NCBI GenBank assembly: GCA_030549175.1
Contig: JAUKUA010000005.1
Coordinates: forward strand, 1,488,001 to 1,552,000
Reading direction: 5' to 3'
Length of the DNA stretch: 64,000 nt
From: Lasiosphaeris hirsuta
Taxonomy: Eukaryota; Ascomycota; Sordariomycetes; Sordariales; Lasiosphaeriaceae
In this document: positions 33,940-46,100 of the stretch, piece after piece
How positions within the stretch are numbered: position 1 is the first letter of the stretch
Layout of the letters: each line of letters begins with the position of its first letter
Position numbers and translations under genes: made by a program
Notes under the pieces: model-generated
Databases searched by the model: none
What the model saw: only the letters and a program-made list of their open reading frames with translations
What the model was told of the DNA's origin: nothing

Positions 33940-35791
33940 ATGGCTATCACCAGTGTTGCCGGACCCCCTCCGTCTTCGGCGGCATACTCCGTCGAGGAGG
34001 GAGCGGTGCGGGCCCTATGGGACTTACTAAACGCCTGCGGCGACGAGCTTCCATTCGAGTTTCTTAAGCATGTCAAGCACGTTGAATTCAATGTATCATC
34101 CCAAGACAGCGATGCAGTACACTTCCCTACCCCGCTGAAAGAGCAAGATGCCACATTGGCCATCAAGGCTCTTGAGGCTTGCGCCACTGCTGCCATCGCC
34201 GATCTACGGTACGGCAGTGATGTTCAAGGCCCTAGGGACATAGCAGTCGATATTGACAGAACTTCTTGTTTTCTAATGTCCGCTTACCTTACGACCATCG
34301 ATGGGATGGGCAAGGCACACCCCCTGGTAAAGAGCAAAGTGCCAGGTGAGTAAACACAGATGCCCAGCTTTCTTAAGGGGTGAAGGAATCTCACCACTTG
34401 CAGATACGGATTTGAATCGGGCCCAGTCAATTCTCTATCGGCGACTCTCCGCCAACCTCTATGAGACTAAGAACCCTGGAGAGTACTACCACATCCACGG
34501 TTCCCTCGATGCCACCAAAACGCTGGAGATGATTGGGTTGCCGCCTTTTAATCCCAAGATGGTCGACTACCGTACCTGCATCAACACCATAGAGAACGCC
34601 GTCAAGAAATTCACAAGCGCAGAGCTTGACGAGATGAATATTCAGAACGAGCAAGCCGGTATTCCCGCACTCACCTGGGACCAATTCCTCGCTACTCCAC
34701 ACGGCAGTGCACTCTCGCAACTCCCGCCAATATCGGTCACTGAAATCGAGAGATCAACCCCACCTGCTCCGTTTGACCACACCGATACGCTTTCGGGCCC
34801 TCAGCACGCCCTGCGCGGGATCAAGGTCATTGAGATGTGCCGAGTCATTGCCGGGCCGACGATCGGGCGCTCCCTCGCAGCACACGGCGCCACGGTGCTG
34901 AAAGTGACATCGCCCAACCTCCCAGATGTCCCGTTCTTTCAAGTCGATGTCAACACTGGCAAGCACACAACATCCCTCGATCTTCGTAATGAGTCGGACC
35001 GCGCCATATTTGACGATCTCCTCGCTGATGCCGACGTGCTCATCGATGGCTACCGACCGGGCGCCCTTGCGCGCCTCGGCTACAGTCAGGAGGCGTTGGT
35101 CAGACTCGCCGAAAGCCGCAGTCGCGGCTTTGTTTACGTGGCCGAGGACTGCTTCGGCGGAACGGACGAACCAAGTTCCGCCACTGAGTGGGCTGGCCGG
35201 CGCGGATGGCAGCAGATTGCCGACTGCGTGACGGGTGTGGCATGGGCTCAAGGCAAATTCATGGGCCTGGACGAGCCCGTGGTGCCACCTTTCCCTATGT
35301 CTGACTACGGCACGGGCGCTCTAGGCTGTGTCGCCGCCATGTCGGGCCTGTACCGCCGCGCAAAACATGGAGGCTCGTATGTCTGCCGCACCAGCCTGTG
35401 CCAGTACGACATCTTTGTCATGAAGCTGGGTCTCCTACCGGCCGCGGAGCAGGAGCGGCTACGTAAGAAGCATAACACCGACTTCTTCGAGCTGAGACAT
35501 AGCGATTCGGTGGATGAGGTCGGGCGGCGCGCTCTGGCGAGCATGAAGCGCACCGCGCCACACCTATTTGACGAGGAACTGATGCATGCGGAGTGGAGTG
35601 TAGGGTTTGACGGGGTCGTGGCGTGGCCCAAGGAGGTGATTGATATTCACGGCCTGCGCATCGGGCACGTGCGGCCTGCGAGGCCGAATGGGTTTGACAA
35701 GCCTAGCTGGCTAGGCTGGGAGGAGAGCGAGAGAGAGCAAGTCACGGACAGTGAGGGCGAGCACACTGAGGATAGTGAGGAGGAGATTTGA
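33940..35791 (+). CDS. CoA-transferase family III (CaiB/BaiF) protein, altered active site
   Basis: Family III proteins move CoA between carboxylic acids or racemise 2-methylacyl-CoA. Two exons, 33940-34345 and 34404-35791, 597 aa; the intron has GTGAGT and TTGCAG. The family core runs from about residue 285: LRGIKVIEMCRVIAGPTIGR, SLAAHGATVLKVTSPNLPD, VDVNTGKHTTSLDLRNE, LLADADVLIDGYRPGALARLG and DYGTGALGCVAAMSGLYRRA. Where formyl-CoA transferase, CaiB and the racemase have G[FH]D before the (L/V)xG turn, this protein has RGWQQIADCVTG, so the usual catalytic Asp aligns with Gln405. The N-terminal ~280 residues have no partner I recognise, and the C-terminus is acidic. It could be inactive, use another residue, or belong to a distinct fungal clade. 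No targeting signal is clear. Confidence 0.82.
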
Positions 35792-36624
35792 GTTTGTCGC
35801 TGAAGGACAAGCTGGATACGAAACAGGATACCCAAAACCGATGTCTTGGATATGACATGGTGGCTTTTTTTTTTTTCCAAGATGAAATTTCTTAGTTACC
35901 TTGGATGGCTAGCTTGATGGGTCGTCGATTTGACACCCTCCTCTGTACGTACATATCACATAGCGTGGTCATTGTGGCAGTCATTGAGCGAGGCGACTGG
36001 GTTTGGGAATTTGGGGTTGTTATGACTTTGTGAATCCACGAGAATACCTTTTTGTTCAACAATAACCAGATTTGTCTAATTGCTTGATCTTGGGATTTGG
36101 ATGTGTTGTCAAATGGGTCAACAGCAGCCGAATAGCGTAGTGTCTCGAACGGAGATTAAGTTTGCCGAGATCTCCAAGTTTTACGGTGAAGGGCGGATGG
36201 TGGACCTCTCACCTCAACCTCACCTCGGCAACGTATAGAACTTGAGCAAGTAGGCCTTAGTGAGCAAAACCTCAGCCTTTCTCTCTGACATCCACTCAGT
36301 GGCAATAACCTGCCGCCACAAGAAAAGAACTCGGAGACCAGTGCGGCTTATCGTCGTGATGGCGTTTCTTTCTACTAGGCATGGCTTCTTGGGCTTTGAC
36401 GCCGGCTATCTCGCCGAGTCCCTGCTGCCGATGGTACGTCCATCTTCCACTTTCTGTCTCGGCAAAGTGTATGGAGGAATACGTAACATATCTAAGTAAT
36501 CATCGCCGACTTGGCAGATAGTACAGTCGGCTATTATAAAAATACACCAGCAGCTAAACTGCAGGGGGCAGCCCCTACTAAACCCCTTCCGCTCCACGTA
36601 CCGCAAATACTGCGCGAAGCGGCC
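35792..36624. other. Convergent intergenic region
   Basis: About 830 nt, relatively AT-rich, with a T-run at 35866-35877. Holds the two 3' ends; no gene recognised. Confidence 0.5.
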
Positions 36625-37734
36625 TTATGGCTTTGCTGCACCAGGTTTCGCCGCGCGTAGCGTCGTAAGTCTTGATGGTTCTGTCCTAATAGACAGTAAC
36701 CTATCCATTGCCCGCCCGTCTTCCAGAGCCCAGGCCCCCTTGATATCGATCTTGTAGTTGGCCTTGTTGAGCTTGATCTGGGCAAAGCCATCACGGCGAA
36801 ACGCCCTCGCCATGCCCTCCCACGCGAATGAAAAGGCCTTCTTGGCGTCGCGGAACGGGGCCGTCATCAGATGGTCCATCTCATACTGCTTCTCCTTTGT
36901 CTCCGCCTCACGCTCGGCGCGCAGGGCTTGGGCACTCTGTCTTGTGGAGGGACGACCGCCGGGGGCAAAGCGCCTTTGGCTGGCGAGCACTTCCGTCATG
37001 CGGAAGGGCAGCTCGACCGCTTCAGGCCAAAAAAGCAACTTGCTGCGCGGGAGGAAAGGCACGACGCGCTCGATCTCGACTTCGATGCAGACGGGGCTGG
37101 TGCTTGGGACGGTTGAGAGCGCGGCCGGCAGCTTGCCGGCGCTTCGAGGGGCAGCGAGCAGCGACTTGACGGAGATGGTCTGCATGCCGCGCACAATGCG
37201 CGTAGTTCCTAGAAGGAAGTAGGCACCGGTGCCGGCCATGCACATGCACACAACACCGAAGACGTGCGGGATCCATGACGGCACGAACTCAGGCGGATGT
37301 AGGTACATATGCCAGTACTGGTACACGCTGTATCCGACGCAGAACAAAGCGGCGCTCATGCTCGAGAAGCGGAACCAGAAGTGTGAGGGTGCCTCGTAGA
37401 TGATGGTACGGCTCTTTAGGGCAAGCCGCTCGGCATATGCCAGTGCATGTGCTCTGATTTGCTCCACGTTGGCCCCTGTCGGCTTGATTGCGATTGTGGG
37501 CGAGGGCTTGACTTGTATAGGCTTCACTTGCGTGGGCTTTCCGAGAGTTGTAGGCTTCACTGGTGGCCTGTTTTGTGAGGCGGTCTGTACAAGGCGGGAT
37601 CGGGCCTGGAGTTGGAATCGAGGGAGGAAACGGGCGCTGAGGAGGTGTGTGGGATGCGATGGGCTCTTGCAGGGTGTCTGGCGTCGCACAAGGAGGAGGA
37701 ATTGGGGCGAGAGACCCCTCGAGAATGACGCCAT
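36625..37734 (-). CDS. Predicted mitochondrial inner-membrane protein, two helices (possibly TMEM223/Mrx15-like)
   Basis: Single exon, 369 aa. The first ~60 residues are rich in Arg, Ser, Leu and Gln with no acidic residues (MASFSRGLSPQFLLLVRRQT), a strong presequence pattern. A Pro/Lys-rich linker with repeated KPTxxxKP units follows. Two hydrophobic segments (around FSSMSAALFCVGYSVYQYW and HVFGVVCMCMAGTGAYFLLG) are separated by a short loop. The rest is a soluble C-terminal domain with conserved-looking ISVKSLLAA, IEIERVVPFLPRSKL-like and KKAFSFAWEGMARAFRRDGF stretches. The plan (presequence, two close helices, matrix or intermembrane tail) recalls TMEM223/yeast Mrx15, which binds mitochondrial ribosomes, but I cannot confirm homology by eye. 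An (AGC)9 repeat precedes the start codon. Divergent from PDX1, another mitochondrial gene. Confidence 0.7.
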   Translation of the reverse strand: MASFSRGLSPQFLLLVRRQTPCKSPSHPTHLLSARFLPRFQLQARSRLVQTASQNRPPVKPTTLGKPTQVKPIQVKPSPTIAIKPTGANVEQIRAHALAYAERLALKSRTIIYEAPSHFWFRFSSMSAALFCVGYSVYQYWHMYLHPPEFVPSWIPHVFGVVCMCMAGTGAYFLLGTTRIVRGMQTISVKSLLAAPRSAGKLPAALSTVPSTSPVCIEVEIERVVPFLPRSKLLFWPEAVELPFRMTEVLASQRRFAPGGRPSTRQSAQALRAEREAETKEKQYEMDHLMTAPFRDAKKAFSFAWEGMARAFRRDGFAQIKLNKANYKIDIKGAWALEDGRAMDRLLSIRTEPSRLTTLRAAKPGAAKP

Positions 37735-38188
37735 AGCGACGGTGCTGCTGCTGCTGCTGCTGCTGCTGCTGGCTTGTCGCTGAGGCGTTAGTATGTGAAT
37801 TGAGGTGAAAGATGTCGTCCGGGAGTTTGTGCTGTCGTCAATTCAGAATACCCGTCGCCGGCAAGAGTCCCCGACTCCAAATTTCAGAGCTGGAAGTCTT
37901 GGCGACGGGCCGACACAGGTTGAAACAAATCGAAAATTGACAGGGAACCGGCAGGGTGGATCAGGTCAGCTCCGGACCTCCACCACCTAAGTAACCCCTG
38001 TCAGGCCGTCCTGGCCCAAGCTTTTTTTTTTTGCTAGTCCCCAACGTTCTGAAAGTCCGGAACTTGCAAGCTCACCTTGTCAATTGGGAGTGGACTTGAT
38101 TTCTCGATCAACAAGATCCACCTTCAGCCCTGCACCCTTCACCCCCAGCACCTCTCCTCTCAACCTGCAATTGACTTGCGACGCCAGC
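37735..38188. promoter_or_regulatory. Divergent promoter between two mitochondrial-protein genes
   Basis: 454 nt separate the two start codons. Includes the (GCT)9 repeat in the minus-strand leader and a T10 run at 38022-38031. Confidence 0.55.
37744..37770. repeat. (GCT)9 / (AGC)9 trinucleotide repeat
   Basis: Nine perfect units, 10 nt upstream of the minus-strand start codon at 37734, so it would lie within the 5' leader of that mRNA. A start further upstream would encode it, but no in-frame ATG is seen. Confidence 0.95.
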
Positions 38189-39536
38189 ATGGCATCCTTT
38201 GCGGCAGCGGCATGCCGTGCCTCTGTGAGGCTTACGAGGCACCAATTGCACTGTCATGCCACAGCCAAAGGTCTGTTATGCGCTCACCGAAAGAAAAGGG
38301 AAAAAAGGGCAGGTTGCTGACAGACAGCTCACCGTCATAGGCTTCAGGACGTCGGCCGCTGCTCTGGCCGCCCAGAACTTTACCATGCCAGCTCTCTCAC
38401 CTACCATGACCGAGGGCAACATTGCGACGTGGCAGGTCAAGGAGGGCGAGAAGTTCTCCGCTGGCGATGTGCTGCTCGAGATTGAGACGGACAAGGCTAC
38501 GATGGATGTCGAAGCGCAAGAAGACGGTTTCCTGATGAAGATCATGAAGGGCGACGGCAGCAAGGGCGTCCAGGTTGGTACCAGGATAGCCGTTATCGCT
38601 GAGGAGGGCGACGATATCAGCACCCTCGAGATCCCGGCCGACGGGAACACTCAGCAACCAGCCGCCGCCGAGGCCGCAAAGCCAGACGCCCCGACCACCT
38701 CCGAGTCCCAGTCCGCCCCTTCAACGGCCTCGATCCCGAAAGCCCCCAGGACGGGAGGAAGAACACCAAATAAGGCATACCCCCTGCTCCCCTCAGTAAT
38801 CCACCTCTTGAAGGACGCCGGTCTGGACGCCTCCGCCATTGATGGCGTAACCCCCACGGGACCGAACGGCCGCGTGTTGAAGGGCGACGTTCTCGCGTTT
38901 CTGGGAAAGATCAATTCCCAAACTCCGTCCGAAAACGAGACGAGGTTCGTGAAGGCCTCACATCTCGACCTCAGCAATATCAAGGTAGCCAAGGCGCCCG
39001 AGGCCAAGCCCGAAAAGGCTGTGGCAGCTCCCGCGTCAGCCCCGGTAGCGCCAAAGGACGCCGTGGTGAAGCTGGCTGTCTCCGTGACCGCCGTTTCGGC
39101 GGTGCAGAAGAAGCTCCAGTCCCAACTTGGCCTCGAGCTGCCCTTTTCCTCCTTCGTCATCCGGGCCGCCGACATCGCCAATGAGAAACTTCCCCGCGCC
39201 AAGGCCTCGCCTGACCGCTTCTTCAACGAGCTATTAGGCTTGGAGAGCGAATCTGACTACTTCTCACGTGGTTCTTATCTTCCAGACATTGGGACCGCCC
39301 GGTCCGTCTCGTCTGCTCCCAGGCCGGTCCGGGCAAAGGGATTGGATATCCTTGACATTCTTGCCGGAAACCACTCTCCCCGTGCTCCTACTGCACCAAA
39401 GGTCGATGGATTATCCATCGGTGCATCGACAACTTTCAGCCTGAAGGTTCCCAGTGAGGAGGCCGAGCGGGCCACCATCTTCCTCGAGAGGGTAAAGGTG
39501 CTTCTGGAAAAGGAGCCAGACAAGCTCGTGCTATGA
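38189..39536 (+). CDS. pdx1: Pyruvate dehydrogenase complex protein X (E3-binding protein)
   Basis: Anchors dihydrolipoamide dehydrogenase (E3) to the E2 core of mitochondrial pyruvate dehydrogenase. Two exons, 38189-38270 and 38341-39536, 425 aa; joining gives a presequence (MASFAAAACRASVRLTRHQL) running into GFRTSAAALAAQNFTMPALS. The lipoyl domain spans about residues 40-117, with the lipoylated Lys in EIETDKATMDV (about K79). A flexible Ala/Pro linker follows, then the peripheral-subunit-binding domain (about 168-207: LPSVIHLLKDAGLDASAI, PTGPNGRVLKGDVLAF). The C-terminal part is much reduced and lacks the HxxxDG acetyltransferase motif of E2, which identifies it as protein X, not E2. Its lipoyl group would derive from the pathway that CEM1 in this window serves. 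Confidence 0.92.
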
Positions 39537-40111
39537 GGAGATGATTTGGATGTGGTGTACGTATGAAGGGGTTGTTGTCGTTGCATTGTACTAGGTAATT
39601 ATAGCGCTAGACTTATAACAGTAGACATTTTGTTTATGTGTTATTGTGCCTCTTTGGCTTTGAATGTGGTATGATGAAGCTCCTCGGGAATACTGCAGCA
39701 GTGGATTTTTCCGAAAAGCCAGTTGCATGGAATTGTAAGAGCGGCCATTGCCCTAGAAGAGCTGACAGCAGGCGTCGTCACGCAGTACGTTCTGGTTATC
39801 CTTGATAGCTCAGTAGCCAGGATGGTGTTGTTGAGGTAAGGAGTGACCGCTGATGGTAATTCGCCCATTCCTTACTGAGTTTCCTATACCCCGTGGGATA
39901 GTTCGGATCTCACGGTAACCCCTCACCGACAACTTGTAGGGCATGTCTTCAGAGTGAACAGCCTCCCCTTCCATGTTCGGATCCTGGCGCGCCTAGCGAC
40001 ATGACATGGGCATCGAGGTGAATAGAGTTCAAGTGATCAGGCAATCCGAGGAAATGGGCAGTCGCACCGTGTCACCGAGTAGAATAAGGCAGAAGCAGAA
40101 TAGTATAACCA

Positions 40112-40130
40112 CCCCCCCCCCCCCCCCCCC
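40112..40130. repeat. C19 homopolymer
   Basis: Nineteen consecutive C followed by GGG. Length should be treated as uncertain. Confidence 0.9.
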
Positions 40131-43100
40131 GGGCTCAAGCCCACAAACGTCAAGGCGCTGTGTTCCAAACTACGCGTATTGTTATTGGTGAATTTGGTCA
40201 ACCTAGGGGCAGTATCCATCTCCGTGTAGAAGTTAGAAGCTAGAGAGAAGTAGCGCTCTTGATTCTCCCCTCCAAGGTTGCTTCTTGCCTTGTCTCGTGT
40301 GTCTCTCTGGCTATTTTGACTTGTTGAGTCTTGTGCAGCGCGGCAAGAGTGCTTGTCTTCTGTATTGCTTCTTCTCTTATACAATAGTTATATTGAGTCT
40401 CTTTCTGGCGTGCTTCGCTCTGTTGTCTACCTTTTTCTCCAGTTCAAGAGTTCTATGGACGATTTTGGGACTCTGAAACCAGTGTCTCGTCTTACTATTA
40501 TTGCCACAGCCAACACTAACACATCCAATAGCAAGTCCTAAGCGGCCCATAAGTAGTTCTGATGACGAATAAAGGGTTGCTGCTTAGTCCGGGGTTGCAA
40601 TTGACAGTTCGAGGGCTTCCAAGGAAGTGTCAGCTGTCAATGGACGATACGCGACTGTTCGGGGACTAGGTCTCTGGTTTGATATACCGTTCAGCAAACT
40701 CCAAACCCCCGAGCTTTGATAAAGTACCGGGGCGTATAAAGCCTGCTACAATGCTTGCTTTTTTACAATGTGGTACAGTAGTATTGAAAGACACTTCGCA
40801 TAGTACGCCCAGACGCCATTCAGATACCAGATAACTTTTCAAGCTAATGAATATAGCCAAGAGGAGCTTCCGTTGGCCGAGTGTTGCAGAAGCTGGCTGA
40901 GAAACTGGCCGAGGAGCTTGTACGGTCTTGGAGCAGAGAGTCTCATCAAGAGGGTAGTAGATACTCGCGGCGAGGCGATGTGACTTCGCCCTCGAGATCC
41001 CCAACCCTCGCTTGTCCCTGAGCTTGACCTTCCCACCAGCTGGCCGCCGTAATTACATTATTCTAGTGATCGGCCCACTCCCTTGCAAGTTCCGCATTCG
41101 CAGTCTGTGGGACGAAAACACAGTTCTTCTTGGTGTGTTCCTAGGTGGCGAAAGGAATCAACAGGAGTAAGTAATGTAGATACTTGGCCGAGGAGCGAGA
41201 CACAGGGACTTCCTTGCCCCGATACAACAACAGGAGGCCCTATCACGGGACCTATGGACCAAAGACAATGACAATTTAGCTGTGTCAGAAACGCCGAAGC
41301 AAGAGCGAAAGTGATTCAACGGCGGATGTCGATGAGCGCATTTCCTCCCCTCGGATCCGGTCCCCTTTCCCCCGACGTGATAGACACGGGCAAGGATGTG
41401 GCCGGAGAAGCATGCACGTGTTGAGCCATTTCGTCGTCCTTCAGCCATGTGTACACCTTCAATATCACCCGCTGTCGGGCCCCTATTCCTAGAAAACCGA
41501 GATCTAACATCCAATGAGATAGAACCCATGAGCCCGTTTTCCTTCCTCAAGGAACCAAATGCCGTCTGGTTATGCCAGGAAGCCCCTACCAGCTGCCCAC
41601 GAAGGCCACGAAAAGCCAAGATGCCTCCATAGCATGCTTGTCCCGAAATTGGAGGGAAGGGCCGATCTATCCGTGGGTCGACATGCTCTCAATCCCTTCC
41701 TCTCACACAAGAAGAAACGCTTAGTCCCGGCGTCCACTCTAGCCCCGTGCCCTGCCCCTGGCAATCACCAGCCCGAGCGCGAAGCCATTGGACGGCATGT
41801 TAGGCAAGCTGTGTGCTCAAGCCCGTTGTCCCGGACGTGCAAACATCAAGGTTCCCACCCGCTGCGACTTGATACAGGAACTCCTGATACCGCGGCGAGC
41901 CGAGTCCCCATACCCGCTCTCCACACAAACAGAAAGCCACAACGGGCATCGTATTACGTGCTTGCTTGTCCGTCACGCCGCCCCGCCGCGAGGCTGCCCA
42001 GATGACCCCCAATCCGGGGCCGACGAATAGGACAAGCGGGCGCGGCTCAGAGCGGATGTACATAACACACACGTAACAAGCTGCACGCAACACCTTGAGC
42101 CTAAAAGGCGTTGACGGCATCTTCCTGTTCGAGCCAGGATAGGTAAGGTAGTTCGGCCCAGCGTGGCAGTTCGGTAGAGAGGATATCTGTGCCGCGCTTG
42201 CGTGCCAAGAACGAGGGAAGCTGTGGGAATGCGACGCCGACTTCGGCAATATACCATCATCGCGCCCACCGCCCTGGCATCGGACGAGTGTCATCCAAAC
42301 GCGTTCGACCTCGGCACTCAACGGGGCTCAACGACCGATATCAGTCCATCAATCTACATTTTTGGTTGGATTGGCCGAAGTTCGCAGATCCATCTCGGCG
42401 GTCAACTGCACCGAGATAAGGTTCGTCGCGACGGTTCCACGGTTGTGTGGAAAAATAAGAAACCTGCAATGCGAACGCAAAAGCTGCAATGCAATGGAGG
42501 TGAGGTCGAGATCTCATTTCCCCACGAGATCGAACTTCTGGCTGCGCAGCCAACCGTCCGTGGTGACCCTCTCCAATGCAAGGCGTAGGTCGGCAAGGCG
42601 GGTATGGACCCCTGTGGGGCCTTCTCGCCCGTGTCCCGGACCGTTTTGGCATGCCGGAAGCGGGCGAGGATGTCTGGACCCAAGTGAAGTTGCAACCAAG
42701 TGGCCAAATTCATGGGGCCTGCGTGCCATGATTGGCGAAACACCAAGGATGTCCTGGATCACTTGCCGACCAGTCTCTCGTTCAATGTTTCTGTTGGCTG
42801 GTGAGTTCTCTCAAGCCACATCTCTCCACATCAACCGCCGCTCACTGGCAGGTATCTGTGTCGCCATCCAAGTCTCGGCCTGGGTGGGGCCGGCGGATTG
42901 ACGGCATTTCAACCCCCGGTCCCGCGACTGGATAGAAACACCAAAAACAGATGGGAAACAAACTTCTGGGTAAGGTGCTGCAATGCACACAACCCTGAGA
43001 CTGGACGGGGCGACGGGGCGAGGGCCAAGCTGCTGCTTTACTCTGCATCAGCCTACTGCGGTCTGCAATGCAAGCGCAAGACAGAAAGACGGCGACTCGC

Positions 43101-46100
43101 TCTCGAGGGCAAGCCCGCGTGCAGCAAGCACGCACAAACTTTTTTTTTCTCGTGCCATACATAGCCCCTCACCTTCCCTCACACCAAAGATGAGCGGTGA
43201 GCGACGACGACAGTCATCAAAAGAGACACCAAACAATTGGCGTATTGTCGTTGCAAAGATAGATAGCCGCACAACCTAGGAGGTACCCCGCCTCCGCGTT
43301 GCAAGCATGCATTGCATTGAATATCCCATCGGGGTGTAGTCCGTGAGCCCACAAGCGGCATCGGTGTGTGTGGGGGGGCGGGGGGTTCGTGGATTTGTCT
43401 TTCCTTCCCTCCTGTTTTCCCTGCCCTCATTTCCCCCAAGATTTTCCATGCCTGTCGGTGGTGAGGGGATTGAAAGGGAAATCAGCGGTCACTCACCGAA
43501 TGAGGTGTCGAGGAGGCCCATCTCTCGAGTCGAGCAGGAGGGGTGGGGTTTTTGTGGTGTGTGTGGTGAGTGGCTCTGAGAGGTGGGTGTGGAGTTTCTC
43601 TGTGTTGGTGTCGCTTTTTCTTTTGTTCGCTTCCCACTTTGCCCCAGGCTGGGAAGACCCTTGTAAGTCGTATATCGCAAATCGTCCGTGTCAACAGCCG
43701 CCGTTGCCGCTCTTTATCAGATCGTCTGTCTACTGTCTGGCACCCCGCCGCGTTGGTGCACATCTCCGCGCGCAGTTTCGGCATCCAAGTCATCCAAGAG
43801 GAAAAATATGAGACGGAGGTTTTAGAAATTATCCTTGATGTTTTTCCTGGCCCGATACTAGCCATACCCCATGCCATGGAGCGAGAAAAAGAGCGAGAAC
43901 TACGTCATCGTGAGCGCCCGCGAACGACCTTGAACTGCTTCAGCCAACCGGCCGCCGGAACAGGGGCCCAGTGGTTGCCCCGCTTCCTCCCAAGCCATGG
44001 TTACAAGCACATGGACAAAGAGCAAAGGAGAAGTGCATGTGGCGGTCCATGGGATGGGCTATTGGGTGGTTTGCGGCTTGCCGCATGGGGATTTGCACAT
44101 GCAAGGCCTTTCGCGCCTAGAGAGAAATGGGAAGACTGGTTGCTCGTGGGAGGTGCGGGTCCGTGGGTTGCGGCCTTGCCCCCGACGGCGAGCCTCGACC
44201 GAGTGAGATCCCCGGGACCCTCCATGCGGGCCCTTTGTCAAGAGATCTCGACCCCAGGGTTTTTTACACAGGGTCGGCAGAGTAAGCCAGTTATTGGATT
44301 GGTTACCTTAGATCCATGCCGGAGCGGGACGGGCACATGCCTTGGCCGAGGCCGAGACGACCCCCATTACACATCTGTCATTTCTAACAGAAGCACCCCT
44401 TTCCTTAGACCGCCTGCCTGGTGGAGTCCGCCCGTGGTTGGCTCACAGACGCTCGTCTTGAGCTGCGCATTTGTGTAAATTTTGGGACTTCCTTCGACTC
44501 GTGGGGCCCAATCGTTTCCAACTTCTCGAAAGCGCCCGACATATAAGTAGAATTTCCGACAATACTGTCGTCCCGTGGCAAAGAGCCCATGTGTCGTCTC
44601 ACGAATAGCCACCTGGATCCCGAAAACTAGTGCGCGACTGGATGCTGGTATGGAAGCGGTGAGGCTGCAGGACGCGGGACGCGGGACGCAGGACCACCCT
44701 GATCTTATCAACTTGCCCCTCAGCGGTCACATAGATGTAGATGGAGGGGCAGAGGGGCAGCCTGAGGGGTCTCGAGGGGTCTGTCAGATCTACTAGTGAG
44801 GTTTCTCACAGTCTGAACGCTGTCGCATGTGTGTGTGCGGCACGATAATATTTTCGAAGCCCTCATCTGCGCGCAGCTTTCCATAACTGTCTTTGAAGAA
44901 CAGTCAGCAAGTCTTGCAGATGAAGACTGCAGCTATCCGGGGTGCCAATGTTGAGTCTCCGTGTCTTTTTCATTTTCGCAAGTCCAAGCTCTGCGACTGT
45001 CCTAGGGTATCGCGACACATCGGACACATGTACTACACTATGGGTGGAGCGTGACGGTAATATCTGTGAACCTGCCAACTTGGCTTGCCATGTCTGGTGA
45101 TGTTAGTCAGCCCCTCTATCATCTGGTCAAACAGCCCCACGTTCGCGTGATCTCTGTTGACAACCCCTTTGGGGGGTTTGGGAACCAGCCGGGTTGATAC
45201 GGGTCTAAACCTTCAATTTTCGCTCAAACAAAAGACAAGTCCTGCCTTCAAGACCCTGCTCCTCATTCTCTCCAAAACGTATAATTCGAGTATCAAACTC
45301 GCATGAGGATTGGAGCCCGTGAAGTGGGGGTCTAGTCCCGTCTGCGACCGGGGCAGCCTAACGTGATCAGGGCCGAGTGTATCCGTCCTGCGTGTGTACG
45401 CTATTCCCAATCACGAAACGCCGCGACCTCAGGTCTGCAGAGTGACATAATTCCACCCTGTCACCACACAGTAGCATACATACGATGCCTATACAGCAAA
45501 TAGCCCCATCCTTAGCCCCTCGGTTCCTCGAGGAGAGTACCAGCTGTCGTCAGTCCGGCTGGCTGGCGGCTGATATGTAAACGTTTCCGCCCCTGGGACG
45601 GCAGAAGTTGTCGCAGAAACGGGTTGCTGGAAGGACGGCACTGTGGCATAAAAATAAACCGCATACTGGTTCCCGACTGTGTATATTATGAAGTTAACAG
45701 TTAACCAAAGGACTGCGTTGTTTCGTTTACACTAGTGTGTAATTGAAGGGTTTCCGATTCGATATTTCTGGAACTTCTGTATATCCGCTTCAGAGTTTCA
45801 ACTCGGCAAGTCATACACGGCCGCCGTGGGCTAGGTAATCCTAGTCTGCTTGGCTGCAGCTGGGCATTCCTGGGGCTTATCGTCGCGCAAACATACCAGA
45901 TCATCCTTCCAGTCGCTTGTCAGTGCGAACGGCGCAAATCAGCGCACGCGGAAGCAGACGCAGACGCAGCATGCAAACACCTTGTCTGCCATGGGAATGC
46001 CCTTGGACAGGCAGCTTGCCTCGCACGACGGGTTTGGGCCGCAAGACATGCAGAACGGCCATTCGCCAGCTCTGCTGGGTGGCGGCGCTTCTTCCAGCTC

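Noticed and set aside
43570..44478. 302-codon plus-strand open frame in the gene-poor block
   Set aside because: Composition changes along its length, no recognisable motif, no splice or start support.
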